A DNA stretch of 64,000 nucleotides from Clostridium simiarum (GCF_018919175.1 NZ_JAHLQL010000001.1:372001-436000); one strand, 5' to 3'; numbered from the stretch's first letter, positions 9,037 through 18,982 are shown. Numbers and translations: made by a program. Notes: generated by a model from the sequence alone, not told the origin.

Positions 9037-9066
9037 CAGATATATTAATATATCTGTTTTATTTTT
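9037..9066 (+). terminator. Terminator after PIN-PhoH gene
   Basis: A 20-bp perfect palindrome (9037-9056) forming an 8-bp stem with TTAA loop, followed by a T-rich stretch. Confidence 0.7.
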
Positions 9067-9177
9067 TACAATAAATACACAAATTATGTGAAGTATTACT
9101 ATTTTAAAAATTACATAAATGTTGTAAAATAGAAGAAGTGTTTTGTTAAAAAATTTTAGAAAGGATAGATTTAAAAT

Positions 9178-10197
9178 ATGGATAAGCATCCGGAAGATAT
9201 AAGTAAAAATGATAAAAAGTATAAGAAAAAGAAGAAAAAATTTTCTTGGAAGATTTTAACTGCATTTATTATATTTGAAATTATATTTACAGGAGTTACA
9301 GCTCCATTCATAGCTTATTATGGACCTTTTCAAAATGTAAAAGTTACATTGGTGGGATCTGCTATGACTACCTTAAGTCACCAGTGGATAGCTACTACAT
9401 TTTTATCACAAGAAAGAATAGATAAAATACTTGGGAAACAAGCAGTAGAAACTATAAAACAAGATGTAAATGCTACGGATATTAAATTGCCTAAAAAACA
9501 TGATGAGAATATAGAAAGAGAAGATATTCATGTTCCAGGTAAGTTTAAAGGGTATATGCTTATAGTCCATGATCCTACGAGAGTTAAGGTAGGATATACT
9601 AAAAAGCTTTATACAGAAGGACAACTTACAAGTGAAATTGCTAGAGATAATGATGCTGTAGCAGCTATAAATGGAGGCTCCTTTGAGGATACAAATGGAG
9701 GCAAAAAGTGGACAGGCACTGGAGCGAATCCTAAGGGGCTAATTTTGGCTGATGGTAAGATAATACATAATGACTTAGTAGAGGGTGAAGATAGGGATAT
9801 GATGGCACTAACTAAGGAAGGTAAGCTTTTAGTTGGGCATTATACCGTAGAAGAACTTATGAAGCTTGGTGCCACAGAAGCTGTAAGCTTTGGACCAGCT
9901 CTTGTAGTAAATGGAAAGAAAGTGCCGGTGGATGCATGGGGAAATGCACCGAGAACTTGTATAGGACAAAGGGAAGATGGAGCCATACTTATGCTAGTTA
10001 CTGATGGAAGAAAGTTAACAGAACTAGGAGCAACTTTAGAAGATATTCAAGATGTAATGATAAAATATGGGGCAATAAATGCCACTAATTTAGATGGAGG
10101 GTCATCTTCTACTATGTACTATGAAGGAGAAGTAATAAATACTCCAAGTGATAGCTTAGGTGAAAGAACAGGAGCTTCTGCAGTATACGTAAAGTAG
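9178..10197 (+). CDS. Membrane-anchored phosphodiester glycosidase family protein (NAGPA domain)
   Basis: This 339-residue protein has a very basic cytoplasmic head (residues 1-22, Lys-rich), one membrane segment (about 24-45) and an external NAGPA/DUF2233 domain from about 120 to the end. Seen: AINGGSFED (near 160), NAPRTCIGQRED (near 262) and the hallmark LDGGSSSTMYYEG near 310. The family hydrolyses phosphodiester-linked sugars and often sits in exopolysaccharide or cell-wall glycopolymer loci. The next gene, 29 bp downstream, is also membrane-anchored and probably co-transcribed. Confidence 0.85.
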   Translation: MDKHPEDISKNDKKYKKKKKKFSWKILTAFIIFEIIFTGVTAPFIAYYGPFQNVKVTLVGSAMTTLSHQWIATTFLSQERIDKILGKQAVETIKQDVNATDIKLPKKHDENIEREDIHVPGKFKGYMLIVHDPTRVKVGYTKKLYTEGQLTSEIARDNDAVAAINGGSFEDTNGGKKWTGTGANPKGLILADGKIIHNDLVEGEDRDMMALTKEGKLLVGHYTVEELMKLGATEAVSFGPALVVNGKKVPVDAWGNAPRTCIGQREDGAILMLVTDGRKLTELGATLEDIQDVMIKYGAINATNLDGGSSSTMYYEGEVINTPSDSLGERTGASAVYVK

Positions 10198-10226
10198 TTT
10201 AAATAGTAGTCAAAGGAGAGAATTCA

Positions 10227-11279
10227 ATGAAATACATCAAGAAGATTATTGTTTGGGGCTTATTATCGCTGTTCATTCAATTCGTAGGTTTCTTTTATAT
10301 AAATAATTATTACTTAACTAAGGGCACCGGCAATATGAAGATTAAAAAGGTAGAAAAAAAAGAAGAAAAGAAGAAAGATATAGACATAGATATACCAGAA
10401 GGAGTTAAAAATATTACGGTTTCGTTTAATGGAAAATATGTAGCCTATTATGATGAAAAAGGTATTGATGTTATAAATACCATTACAGGAGACCGAAAGA
10501 AAGTTCAAGCAGAAAAAGGGGCTGAAATAAATAATTATACTTGGCTTTCCAATCAAAGCAGAATGCTGATAGGAGAAAAAATATCCGCTAATAATGGGGG
10601 AACTACATTAAAATTAACATATTATGATGCGGGAAAAGATGAAAAGGGAGAAATAAGTGATACACAAGGTAATTTGGTGAATTTAGCCAAGTTAAACAAG
10701 GATGCATCTATAAAAGATATATCAATATCCACATTTACTAATACTACCTACGTAAAAAGTCAGCAAGCAGGGAATAGGTGTACCTTATACAGAGTGAATA
10801 TAATGCATGAAATCAGCAAGGTAGAAGCAAAGTCCTATCTGATTGGAAATATAAAAGCACTACCTCGTGAAGATAATTTATTATATGAAGATTTAACTTA
10901 TAAAAAGATCTATTCAACAGAGATGAAAAATCCTATAGAGATCCCTGGTTTAAAAAGTCCAACTATATTAGGAGTAGATGACAATGATTTGGTTTATTTA
11001 GGTGATAAAGATGAGGATAAAATAAAAAAAATATTCTATGGTAAGTTAAAAGATAGTGCTGAAAGTTGGAAGAAAATTGATATGGATCTAGGGGTAGATA
11101 AAGAAGATATATACATATCTAACAGTGGACAAATATATATTAATAATAATTTAAAGGGTACAATTAAAGAAGCCATAAGTGATAAAGAGATTACTTATGA
11201 AGGCAAATTCTTGCATATGTATGAAGGCGGTATAGTTAGTATAAGTCAAGGCAAGTTAGTAAAGACAAAGGTAGAATAA
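10227..11279 (+). CDS. Membrane-anchored protein, probable beta-propeller-like exterior domain
   Basis: I cannot assign a function. The 350 residues have an N-terminal membrane segment (about residues 5-27), a Lys/Glu-rich linker (36-52), then repeated beta-strand patterns such as VSFNGKYVAYYDEKGIDVI and SNQSRMLIGEKIS that resemble TolB/WD-type propeller blades. It starts 29 bp after the NAGPA-domain gene with a good AAAGGAGAG site, so the two probably form an operon and act together at the outer membrane face. Confidence 0.6.
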   Translation: MKYIKKIIVWGLLSLFIQFVGFFYINNYYLTKGTGNMKIKKVEKKEEKKKDIDIDIPEGVKNITVSFNGKYVAYYDEKGIDVINTITGDRKKVQAEKGAEINNYTWLSNQSRMLIGEKISANNGGTTLKLTYYDAGKDEKGEISDTQGNLVNLAKLNKDASIKDISISTFTNTTYVKSQQAGNRCTLYRVNIMHEISKVEAKSYLIGNIKALPREDNLLYEDLTYKKIYSTEMKNPIEIPGLKSPTILGVDDNDLVYLGDKDEDKIKKIFYGKLKDSAESWKKIDMDLGVDKEDIYISNSGQIYINNNLKGTIKEAISDKEITYEGKFLHMYEGGIVSISQGKLVKTKVE

Positions 11280-11280
11280 T

Positions 11281-11310
11281 AGGGGAGGCTTTATAGCTTC
11301 CCTATATTAT
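11281..11310 (+). terminator. Possible terminator hairpin
   Basis: AGGGGAGGCT (11281-11290) can pair imperfectly with AGCTTCCCT (11295-11303); the tail is AT-rich but lacks a true T run. Confidence 0.4.
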
Positions 11311-11390
11311 TTACTTTTGAAATTTAAAATATGGTATGGCAAGTCTATACGTGTTATAATGTACTAAGATTTTATTTTAGGAGGATTTAA

Positions 11391-12041
11391 ATGCTTAGAA
11401 ATTTTAATATTTTGCATATGATTTTAATGATACCTGCTATACTAATAGGGTTCACTTTTCACGAGTATGCCCATGCAGTGGTAGCAGATAGGTTAGGAGA
11501 TAAAACCCCTAGGTTTCAAGGAAGACTTACATTAAATCCAATAAATCATATAGATCCAATAGGATTTATAATGATATTGATTGTAGGTTTTGGATGGGCA
11601 AAACCAGTTCAAGTAAATCCATCTGCCTTTAAGAATTACTACAAAGACGATCTTAAAGTATCCTTAGCAGGACCTATAGCAAATCTTTTAGTAGCTATAA
11701 GTAGTGCTTTAATATTAGCTTTATTTATGATTTTTGTGAAGTTTACTGATGGTAACAAAATAACATCTATAATAACATTAATAATAAACTATATGATACA
11801 TATAAACGTTATGCTGTTTTTCTTAAATCTTATGCCTATACCAGGCTTTGATGGATTTCATATTATAAGGGACTTATTCCCTTCAAAATTCTATAAGTAT
11901 GCAGATACTATACATAGATACCAAAATATTATATTGATAATATTTATAGTTTCGCCAATAGTAGACTACCTAGTTGGAATGCCTACAGCATATTTAACAA
12001 AAAAACTTATATTATTTGCATTCAAAATTACCGGATTATAA
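11391..12041 (+). CDS. Site-2 protease family (M50) membrane metalloprotease
   Basis: A 216-residue integral membrane zinc protease of the YwhC/FtsH-independent M50B group. HEYAH (about residues 25-29) in the first membrane segment is the zinc-binding HExxH motif; LMPIPGFDGF (about 145) supplies the third metal ligand. Five to six membrane segments are predicted from hydrophobicity. Members cleave membrane-spanning substrates; this short form has no PDZ domain and the substrate is unknown. RBS AGGAGG; a TATAAT at about 11356 could be its -10. It is followed 22 bp later by trmB. Confidence 0.88.
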   Translation: MLRNFNILHMILMIPAILIGFTFHEYAHAVVADRLGDKTPRFQGRLTLNPINHIDPIGFIMILIVGFGWAKPVQVNPSAFKNYYKDDLKVSLAGPIANLLVAISSALILALFMIFVKFTDGNKITSIITLIINYMIHINVMLFFLNLMPIPGFDGFHIIRDLFPSKFYKYADTIHRYQNIILIIFIVSPIVDYLVGMPTAYLTKKLILFAFKITGL

Positions 12042-12063
12042 ACTTAACTATTAGGAGGAGACC

Positions 12064-12699
12064 ATGAGACTTAGAAAAAAATGGTGGGCTAGGCCTGAAA
12101 TGGAACAAAGTAAAGAAGTAGTAATAAACCCAAGAGAATTGAAAGGGAAATGGAAGGAAGAATTTAATAATAACAACCCTATTTATCTAGAACTAGGTTG
12201 TGGTAGGGGAAGATTTATAAGTAATCAAGGCTATGAAAATAAAGATATAAATTTCATTGGAATAGACTTAAAGGATGAAGTTTTAGTTTATGCTCTTAGA
12301 AAGGTGCAAGAAAAAGAAGTTGAAAATGTAAGACTTACACCTCTAGAGATTGCTTTTATAACAGAAATTTTTGATAAAGATGAAATAAGTAGAATATACA
12401 TTAATTTTTGTAATCCATGGCCTAAAAAAAGCCATAACAAAAGGAGATTAACTCACAGTAGATTTTTAGAAAGATACAAAACTTTTTTAAAGCCAAGTAG
12501 TGAAATTTGGTTTAAAACTGATGATAAAGAATTATTTGAAGCTTCTTTAGAGTATTTTAAAGAAAGTGGATTTGAGTTAACCTATAGCACCTATGATTTG
12601 CATAGTTCAAGTTTTGAAAATAATATCATGACAGAATATGAAGAAAAGTTCTCAAGTAAGGGAATGAAGATCATGTTTTTAATTGCAAGATTAAAGTAG
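12064..12699 (+). CDS. trmB: tRNA (guanine-N7-)-methyltransferase TrmB
   Basis: Methylates N7 of G46 in the tRNA variable loop with S-adenosylmethionine. The 211 residues carry the SAM-binding ELGCGRGRF (near 42), FIGIDLKDE, and the tRNA-binding/catalytic block [18 protein letters not shown] (near 118), then [10 protein letters not shown]. Start ATG 12064 with AGGAGGAGA. Likely co-transcribed with the protease gene 22 bp upstream, and ended by the strong stem at 12794. Confidence 0.95.
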   Translation: MRLRKKWWARPEMEQSKEVVINPRELKGKWKEEFNNNNPIYLELGCGRGRFISNQGYENKDINFIGIDLKDEVLVYALRKVQEKEVENVRLTPLEIAFITEIFDKDEISRIYINFCNPWPKKSHNKRRLTHSRFLERYKTFLKPSSEIWFKTDDKELFEASLEYFKESGFELTYSTYDLHSSSFENNIMTEYEEKFSSKGMKIMFLIARLK

Positions 12700-12793
12700 A
12701 AGAGTAATGAGATACCTATAGGTTAGGTACTGTAATTATAGCATTATAATAATACAGTATTAAATTTATAAAGACCTAAAGATAGATAAAAAT

Positions 12794-12837
12794 AAAGGAT
12801 TTAAGTTTAGAACTGATAAACTTAAATCCTTTTATTT
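12794..12837. terminator. Convergent bidirectional terminator
   Basis: Sixteen-base-pair perfect stem (12794-12809 with 12817-12832) with a seven-base loop and T run; it lies between convergent trmB and the 3D-domain gene. Confidence 0.9.
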
Positions 12838-12867
12838 TGCATGATTACTAGTATATTTTAATTAATC

Positions 12868-14052
12868 CTACCACTCATTAGGATAGGCAATAAGGCTAAC
12901 TGTAACATTTCTTCGACCAAAATTGTAGCATTCTTCTCTTGAATTCATATATAAATCTATTCTAAGATTTTTTATTAGAGATCCAGTATCAGCAGCTATA
13001 GCATAGCCATATCCATCGATATAAAGTTTTGAGCCTAGAGGTATTACTGAAGGATCTACCGCAACAGTGCTGAGACCAGCAGGATTTCTTATAGGCTTTA
13101 AACCTGAAGCGGTTAAAAGACCATCAAAATAAGCTGTTGCTTCCATGGTGTAGGTCTTTTTAGCTGGGCTGGAACCACGATCAATGTTACCAGTATTACT
13201 ATTACCTTTATTTGAGTTAGATTCCTTAAGAGACTGTAGGGTGCTAGTACCTTTATTTATGGCATTTTGAGCCTTATTTTTTACGGAGGAAGTATTTATT
13301 TGTGGTAACAAGGACTTTAGTGTGGAGATAGCTTCTTTAATAGCACTTTCAGAAGAAGTTGAAGAATTAATCACGGAAACTGAATGGGATATTAAAGAAT
13401 TTTCATTTTCTTCTATAATAGAAGATGCTTTTTTCTTCTCATCACTTAATTTGCTCAAAGCATCCTGTTGAGATTTCTTTTTACTCTTTATCTCTTCAAG
13501 TGAATTTTGTGTAGAAGACTCTAGGGTTTTAAGCTCATCTTTTTTATTATTTAATTCATCAATATTTACAATAAGAGCTTCCTTTTCTTTATCAATATCA
13601 TTTATTAATTTTTTATCTAAAGAAATTATTTTAACGGCAGCTTGAATATTAGATATAGCATCAGAAAAGCTATCTGATTTTAATACTACCAATAAAGGAT
13701 TAGAGTACAAATTACCCTTATACATACTACCTAATCTTTTACCTAGAACCTCTTGTTTTTCTTCTATAATTTTTTTCCGCTTAGTAATTTGTAATTCTGT
13801 ACTTTTGATATTATCTTCAGTTTTATTAATTTCTTCTTTATTTTCCTTAAGTTTAGTATCTAATTGACTTATTTCTCCATTTAAGTTAGATAACTCATCT
13901 TTTAAATCAACAATTTGCTTGTCCAACTCTTTAATTTGGATTGTGCTTTTTTCAATATTTTCCTCTGGGGTAGCATTAGTAACAGTTGTCATAATAATAC
14001 TATTACATGCTATTAGTATTGAAGTAAGCCCTATTAAAACTTTTTTATTCAA
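12868..14052 (-). CDS. Secreted coiled-coil and 3D-domain cell wall protein
   Basis: A 394-residue exported protein: signal peptide (about 1-27, cut near NATPEEN), a long coiled coil (about 32-210, PcsB-like), a Ser/Asn-rich linker and a C-terminal 3D domain (about 300-394). The three conserved Asp are in VAVDPSVIPLGSKLY, AADTGSLI and LRIDLYM. 3D domains are the MltA-like double-psi beta barrels of lytic transglycosylase-type enzymes (Sps/YocH/Rpf2 group), so peptidoglycan remodelling is likely. The start is TTG 14052, eight bases after AAGGAGG; the ATG at 14073 has no ribosome site and would put that AAGGAGG inside the coding region. Confidence 0.88.
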   Translation of the reverse strand: MNKKVLIGLTSILIACNSIIMTTVTNATPEENIEKSTIQIKELDKQIVDLKDELSNLNGEISQLDTKLKENKEEINKTEDNIKSTELQITKRKKIIEEKQEVLGKRLGSMYKGNLYSNPLLVVLKSDSFSDAISNIQAAVKIISLDKKLINDIDKEKEALIVNIDELNNKKDELKTLESSTQNSLEEIKSKKKSQQDALSKLSDEKKKASSIIEENENSLISHSVSVINSSTSSESAIKEAISTLKSLLPQINTSSVKNKAQNAINKGTSTLQSLKESNSNKGNSNTGNIDRGSSPAKKTYTMEATAYFDGLLTASGLKPIRNPAGLSTVAVDPSVIPLGSKLYIDGYGYAIAADTGSLIKNLRIDLYMNSREECYNFGRRNVTVSLIAYPNEW

Positions 14053-14205
14053 AGTTTTAGCCTCCTTGTACATTATGTATTATTTTGAGTAAAATGGTTT
14101 AACTACTCAAATATTTATTTATTACACCATTATACATGAAGATTAGGCTATATTCCAATGAAATATTTATAAACAACATGATTTAAGGAGTTTTAAAAAT
14201 AAGAA

Positions 14206-14253
14206 AAACTGTTCTAGTTCTCATAAAAGGGTCATTTTAAACTAGATCAGTTT
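14206..14253 (-). terminator. Terminator of the MocR-type gene
   Basis: AAACTG plus CTAGTT (14206-14219) pair with AACTAG plus CAGTTT (14240-14253), with a small internal mismatch; on the minus strand a T-rich tail follows. Confidence 0.65.
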
Positions 14254-14335
14254 GTTCAAAAATTAATTATTATTAATGGAAAACAACAGCATATTAACTT
14301 TATCAATGGATGTAAAGAAACTACAGGAATTTTTC

Positions 14336-15721
14336 TTATTCCTTAAAAAATTCATCCTTAAGTAAGATTAATGCCTTCTCAAAATTATCCTCAGAAACTC
14401 CAGAACAGGATAAAAGTAATCTTGGATACTGTCCCTCTTCTCCATAGTCAAAGGAACTTACCAAAACCCCTACATCCTTTCCTCGTTTTTCAAGTTCTTT
14501 AGATGATAGTTTACTTTTTACTTCAAGTTGAATTAAGAATCCTCCTGAACCAGGTAGTGCTTTAGCTTTATCTCCAAAAACTTTATCTATAGCAATACAT
14601 AACTGTTGACTTTTAACCATATAAAGCTTTCTTGCTTTTTTTATTTGTCTTAGAAGATGGCCATCACGGATAAACTGACAGAGGGCAATTTGATCTGTCT
14701 TTGATGCGGTTTGATTATATATTTTTCCTCGATTGGCATAAACATTTGTTAATTCCTTGGATAATACCATAAAACTAATTCTTAGGGAGGGTAGCAATAA
14801 CTTTGAAAAAGTACCCATGTATATAACTTTTTCTCCTCCATCTAAACCCTGTAGTGATGGTACTGGGCGACTGTAGTACCTAAACTCACTATCATAATCA
14901 TCTTCAATTATTAAGCAATCATTAGCTTTTGCAAAAGATAACAATTCTAATCTTGTTTGCATAGGCATAACATCTCCCCAAGGTGTTGTATGTGATGGGG
15001 ATGTATATATTATTTTTATTTTATCTTTATGAAAATTAGATAAATCATTGGTTATATTCCCATAGTTTAAAGTGTTAAAACCTCTATCATAAAAAACAGC
15101 TCTTGCATGCTTAAAGCTACCACCAGCAAAGGCCACTGGTGAACGCAGCCCAGTGAGAGAACATAAAATTTGTAATAAACTTTGTATACCTGCTCCAACC
15201 ACAATTTGTTCTGGTGTACATATAACTCCACGTCGCTCAGCCACATACTTTGATAATACAACTCTAAGATCGTACTCGCCCTGAGGATCTCCATAAGATA
15301 AAAGCCTTTCACCATTACGAAGTGCACTTTTCATATATCGACTCCATAAATCGAAGTTAAAACTTTTATAATCCACTGCAGAGGTAGCAAAGTCGTATAA
15401 TACCTTGTGCTGAAATTTAGATTTAGTAACTTGCATTGGTGAAGGTCTCTGGATATCCATATAGTTTAAATCATTTACATAAAAGCCGCTTCCTGGACGA
15501 GAAGTAATATATCCCTCAGCAGCTAATTGTAAATATGCTGCTTCTACTGTAGTGCGGCTTATCATTCTTTCATTTGCACATCTTCTTATAGATGGTAGCT
15601 TACTTTCCGCTTTAAGGGTACCAGAAGAAATAAGACTCTTATAATAATTATAAAGCTGAATATACAATGGTACATCAGAAGAATCATTTTGGTTAAGTAT
15701 GATTTTACTGGATTTACCCAT
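14336..15721 (-). CDS. MocR/GntR-family regulator with aminotransferase domain (PdxR-like)
   Basis: A 461-residue fusion of a GntR winged helix (residues 12-80; RRCANERMISRTTVEAAYLQL) with a class I aminotransferase-fold domain that binds PLP as effector (IIEDDYDSEFRY and the PLP-lysine motif MGTFSKLLLPSLR). It is divergent from a pyridoxal/pyridoxamine kinase and an ECF transporter S component, so it most likely senses PLP and controls B6 salvage (PdxR-type). Two TGTACAT direct repeats lie immediately upstream. ATG with GAGGAG. Whether it activates or represses cannot be told. Confidence 0.88.
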   Translation of the reverse strand: MGKSSKIILNQNDSSDVPLYIQLYNYYKSLISSGTLKAESKLPSIRRCANERMISRTTVEAAYLQLAAEGYITSRPGSGFYVNDLNYMDIQRPSPMQVTKSKFQHKVLYDFATSAVDYKSFNFDLWSRYMKSALRNGERLLSYGDPQGEYDLRVVLSKYVAERRGVICTPEQIVVGAGIQSLLQILCSLTGLRSPVAFAGGSFKHARAVFYDRGFNTLNYGNITNDLSNFHKDKIKIIYTSPSHTTPWGDVMPMQTRLELLSFAKANDCLIIEDDYDSEFRYYSRPVPSLQGLDGGEKVIYMGTFSKLLLPSLRISFMVLSKELTNVYANRGKIYNQTASKTDQIALCQFIRDGHLLRQIKKARKLYMVKSQQLCIAIDKVFGDKAKALPGSGGFLIQLEVKSKLSSKELEKRGKDVGVLVSSFDYGEEGQYPRLLLSCSGVSEDNFEKALILLKDEFFKE

Positions 15722-15745
15722 AGAAAACTCCTCTCAATTTAAAAC

Positions 15746-15776
15746 TGTACATATTAAAATTTCATATTTTGTACAT
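15746..15776. promoter_or_regulatory. TGTACAT direct repeats, probable MocR/PdxR operator
   Basis: TGTACAT occurs at 15746-15752 and again at 15770-15776, 24 bp apart in the same orientation, in the intergenic region between the regulator and the kinase. Direct repeats are typical for MocR-type operators; TGTACA itself is also palindromic. Confidence 0.55.
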
Positions 15777-15913
15777 TTCAACAACGACAAATATTATGTA
15801 TAGTATATATATAAGATGGAAAATATTCAAGTATATACATTAGTTTTAATAAGAATAATAGTTTATTTGAAATGTAATTAATGGAGTGTGTATTGTAAAA
15901 AGGGGGATAAGAA

Positions 15914-16774
15914 TTGGAAAAATTAAAAAGAGTTTTAGCTATTCATGACTTGTCAGGCTTTGGGAAATGTTCTTTGACAGTGGCATTACCTGTAATCTCA
16001 GTTGCAGGAATAGAGTGTACCTGTATGCCTACAGCAGTACTTTCTACCCATACAGGTGGATTTACAGGATATACTTTTAGAGATTTAAGTGAAGATATGT
16101 ATCCTATGGCAAAGCACTGGGATTCACTGGGGTTAGACTTTGATGCTATATATGTTGGATATCTTGGTAGTTCCAGTCAAGCAAAATTAGTAGAAGATAT
16201 TATAAAACTACTTAAAGATGAAAAAACTTTAGTAATAATAGATCCAGTAATGGCGGATAATGGAGAATATTATAAAGGTCTTAACCAAGACATGTGTAAA
16301 GGGTTCTTAGGGATTTGTGAGTTTGCTGATATAATAACACCAAACTTTACAGAAGCTACTTTATTATTAGGAGAAAAGTATATTGAACCGCCCTATACGT
16401 ATGACTATGTAGAAGGTTTATTAAAACGACTTTCTGGTCTAGGCCCATCAAAAGTTGTACTAACTGGTGTATCATTTACAGATGGTGAAGTTGGTGCAGC
16501 CTCTTATGACAAAGAAACTAATGAAATTCATTATGCATCTACAACTAGAACACCAGGAAGTTATCACGGTACTGGAGACCTCTTTACCAGTGCCTTTTCA
16601 TCTGCCATGATTAGAGGAATCACTATAGATAAATCAATAAAAATTGCAGTAGATATAGTTAAATCTTCAACTGATCTTACTTATAAAAGAGGAACTCCAA
16701 CTAATTACGGGGTAGACTTTGAAAGTACATTGCCACAGTTTATTATGGACATTCAAAATAATCTTAATAAATAA
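15914..16774 (+). CDS. Pyridoxal/pyridoxamine kinase
   Basis: Phosphorylates B6 vitamers with ATP in the salvage route to PLP. The 286 residues fit the PdxY/PdxK ribokinase-like family: AIHDLSGFGKCSLTVALPVI at the N terminus, STHTGGFTGYTF, IDPVMADNGEYY, ITPNFTEATLLLG and the anion-hole/catalytic YHGTGDLFTSAF near 218. Start codon TTG at 15914, seven bases after GGGGG. The next gene, an S component, begins 30 bp on and is probably co-transcribed. Confidence 0.92.
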   Translation: MEKLKRVLAIHDLSGFGKCSLTVALPVISVAGIECTCMPTAVLSTHTGGFTGYTFRDLSEDMYPMAKHWDSLGLDFDAIYVGYLGSSSQAKLVEDIIKLLKDEKTLVIIDPVMADNGEYYKGLNQDMCKGFLGICEFADIITPNFTEATLLLGEKYIEPPYTYDYVEGLLKRLSGLGPSKVVLTGVSFTDGEVGAASYDKETNEIHYASTTRTPGSYHGTGDLFTSAFSSAMIRGITIDKSIKIAVDIVKSSTDLTYKRGTPTNYGVDFESTLPQFIMDIQNNLNK

Positions 16775-16804
16775 ACTTAATTTATAAATTTGGGGGGATT
16801 TAAA

Positions 16805-17578
16805 ATGACTACAAGGAAAAAGGAGTTTTCTACAGGTTCTATGGTTCTAATTGGGCTTTTTGCTGCTCTTTGTTATGTTGCATTGTTCTTTAAGATACCA
16901 ATTCCATCACCTGTAGGTAAACCATTTTTGCACATGGGAAATATGTTTGTAATATTAGCTGCACTTCTTTTTTCAGGGACTATTGGAGGGGTTTCAGGGT
17001 CTATTGGAATGGGACTCTTTGACTTAATGAATGGTTATGCATCTAGTGTTCCAAAAACTGTTTTATTAAAGTTTGGTATTGGGGTAATCGTAGGTGGGGT
17101 GTCATCAAAAGGGAATAAAGATGATGCAAAGTCACCAATAAAGTGGATAGCTATTGCTTCAAGTCTTCTTATTGTAATAGGTATAGCTCTTTTCGCTGTA
17201 TCAGCAACTTTTGGTAATGAAGTGGCAGTGTCAGGAATTGAAAAGAAACTAGTAATTAATCCTGTACTATATATATTCTCACTTATTCTTGGAGTAGCCT
17301 TAGGAGCTATATGTATTGTATCTAAGAATCTGTCTGTTAAACTTCAATATGCCATCCTAGGTGCAGTGGCAGGTATAGCTTTTAACCTAATTGGAGAGTT
17401 CTTATTTGGAGTAGTAACTCTTTTACTTGCAGGTAGTAGCTTTATTCCTGCGGTTCTAAGCTCAGCTGTGAGCTTACCTGCAACTCTTATAAATGGTTCA
17501 TTCTCTATATTTGTTGCTGTTGCACTTTATATTCCATTATCTAAATCTGTATTAAAATCAAAATTTAATTTATCTTAG
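16805..17578 (+). CDS. ECF transporter S component, probably for a B6 vitamer
   Basis: An integral membrane protein of 257 residues with about six hydrophobic segments and the ECF-S pattern: an Arg/Lys-rich head, LIGLFAALCYVALFF, IPIPSPVGKPFLHMGNMFV and a Gly-rich helix VSGSIGMGLFDLMNGY. S components bind a vitamin and work with a shared EcfAAT module encoded elsewhere. Position after the B6 kinase and beside a PLP-sensing regulator makes pyridoxine or a relative the likely substrate (PdxU-like, by context). The start is ATG 16805; an upstream TTG at 16790 overlaps the GGGGGG ribosome site. Confidence 0.85.
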   Translation: MTTRKKEFSTGSMVLIGLFAALCYVALFFKIPIPSPVGKPFLHMGNMFVILAALLFSGTIGGVSGSIGMGLFDLMNGYASSVPKTVLLKFGIGVIVGGVSSKGNKDDAKSPIKWIAIASSLLIVIGIALFAVSATFGNEVAVSGIEKKLVINPVLYIFSLILGVALGAICIVSKNLSVKLQYAILGAVAGIAFNLIGEFLFGVVTLLLAGSSFIPAVLSSAVSLPATLINGSFSIFVAVALYIPLSKSVLKSKFNLS

Positions 17579-17690
17579 ATTCTTATTTTAGCCTACTATG
17601 TATTTAGTAACCTTTTGATAAAGGTCAGTATCTAAATTTTCTCACTAACATTTTAGAAACGCAATATTATAATTTTTTAGCATAAGAAAA

Positions 17691-17726
17691 AGCTAGTAAG
17701 AGTATAACTTACTAGCTAATTTTTTA
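17691..17726. terminator. Convergent bidirectional terminator
   Basis: Ten-base-pair perfect stem (17691-17700 with 17708-17717), A run before and T run after; it serves the S component gene and, on the other strand, methionine gamma-lyase. Confidence 0.85.
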
Positions 17727-17764
17727 ATATTAAATAATTTTATCATGTATACTATTTAATATGT

Positions 17765-18958
17765 TTACTTTATTTTTCCTATTGCTTGTTCTAAGTCAGT
17801 TATTATGTCATCAGCATCTTCAAGACCTACAGATATTCTTACAAGACCATCTGTTATTCCAGCTTTTACTCTTTCTTCTTGAGGAATTGGTGAGTGTGTC
17901 ATGGAAGCTGGATGTTCTATCAAAGTTTCTGTATCTCCAAGGCTTACACATAGAGAACATAGTTTAACATTATTCATAATCTGTCTTCCAGCCTCTACGC
18001 CACCTTTTACTTCAAAGCTTAATACAGCTCCAAATTTTTTCATCTGTTTTTTAGCAAGCTTGTACTGAGGATGATCCTCTAAACCTGGATACATTACCTT
18101 TTCTACCATAGAATGATTTTTCAGATATTTAGCTACCTTCATGGCATTTTCGCAGTGCCTATCCATTCTAACACCTAGTGTCTTTAATCCTCTTATTATA
18201 AGCCATGCATTAAAGGGACTAATACAAGCTCCAGTAATATCTTTTATACCCACAAATCTTACCTGATCTATATATTCTTTATTACCTATTACAAGACCTG
18301 CCACAACATCACCATGTCCATTTATATATTTTGTAGCACTATGCACCACCACATCTGCTCCAAGTTCTAAAGGCCTTTGACCATAAGGAGATAAAAATGT
18401 ATTATCTACCATTAAAATAGCATCATGATCATGAGCTATTTTTGAACATCCCTCTATATCTATTAAATCCAAAGTAGGATTAGCAGGAGTTTCTATATAC
18501 ACTATCTTAGTGTTTGGTCGCATCGCTCTTTCAATATTATCTAATGATTTAGCATCTACAAAAGTAACGTCTATACCAAATTTTTTAGCTTGTTCATTTA
18601 AAAGTGCAAAGGTACATCCATATAAAGCATCAGATGCTACTATGTGATCTCCTGTACTACAGATTGTCCATATAGCTGATGCAATAGCACCAATACCAGA
18701 GGCAGTAGCTATACAAGCTTCCCCACCTTCTAAGGCTGCAACCTTTTCTTCAAGTTGAGCTTGAGTGGGATTACCTAGTCTTGTATATATATAACCTTCT
18801 TCCTCTAAAGCAAACCTTCTAGCTCCTTGTTCTGCACAGTCAAATACAAAGGTGGAAGTCTGATATATAGGAGTAGATAAAGCCCCAGTTAATGGATCGC
18901 AATGTGTTCCAGCATGAATAATTTTTGTGTTATACCCCGAATTTTCTAATTTAACCAT
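17765..18958 (-). CDS. Methionine gamma-lyase (PLP trans-sulfuration family)
   Basis: Splits methionine to methanethiol, ammonia and 2-oxobutyrate. The 397 residues match the tetrameric family (about 398). Seen: [20 protein letters not shown] (PLP phosphate contact), [21 protein letters not shown] with the Cys that marks methionine gamma-lyases over cystathionine lyases, [13 protein letters not shown], and the PLP lysine in [12 protein letters not shown]. The start is set at ATG 18958 after AAAGGGGG; an ATG 24 bases upstream lacks a site. Cystathionine gamma-lyase activity remains possible. Monocistronic. Confidence 0.87.
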   Translation of the reverse strand: MVKLENSGYNTKIIHAGTHCDPLTGALSTPIYQTSTFVFDCAEQGARRFALEEEGYIYTRLGNPTQAQLEEKVAALEGGEACIATASGIGAIASAIWTICSTGDHIVASDALYGCTFALLNEQAKKFGIDVTFVDAKSLDNIERAMRPNTKIVYIETPANPTLDLIDIEGCSKIAHDHDAILMVDNTFLSPYGQRPLELGADVVVHSATKYINGHGDVVAGLVIGNKEYIDQVRFVGIKDITGACISPFNAWLIIRGLKTLGVRMDRHCENAMKVAKYLKNHSMVEKVMYPGLEDHPQYKLAKKQMKKFGAVLSFEVKGGVEAGRQIMNNVKLCSLCVSLGDTETLIEHPASMTHSPIPQEERVKAGITDGLVRISVGLEDADDIITDLEQAIGKIK

Positions 18959-18982
18959 AGTGAAATTTGTCCCCCTTTTCAT

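Noticed and set aside
17761-17967. Leu-rich plus-strand ORF within methionine gamma-lyase
   Set aside because: Shadow frame of the enzyme gene; no ribosome site.
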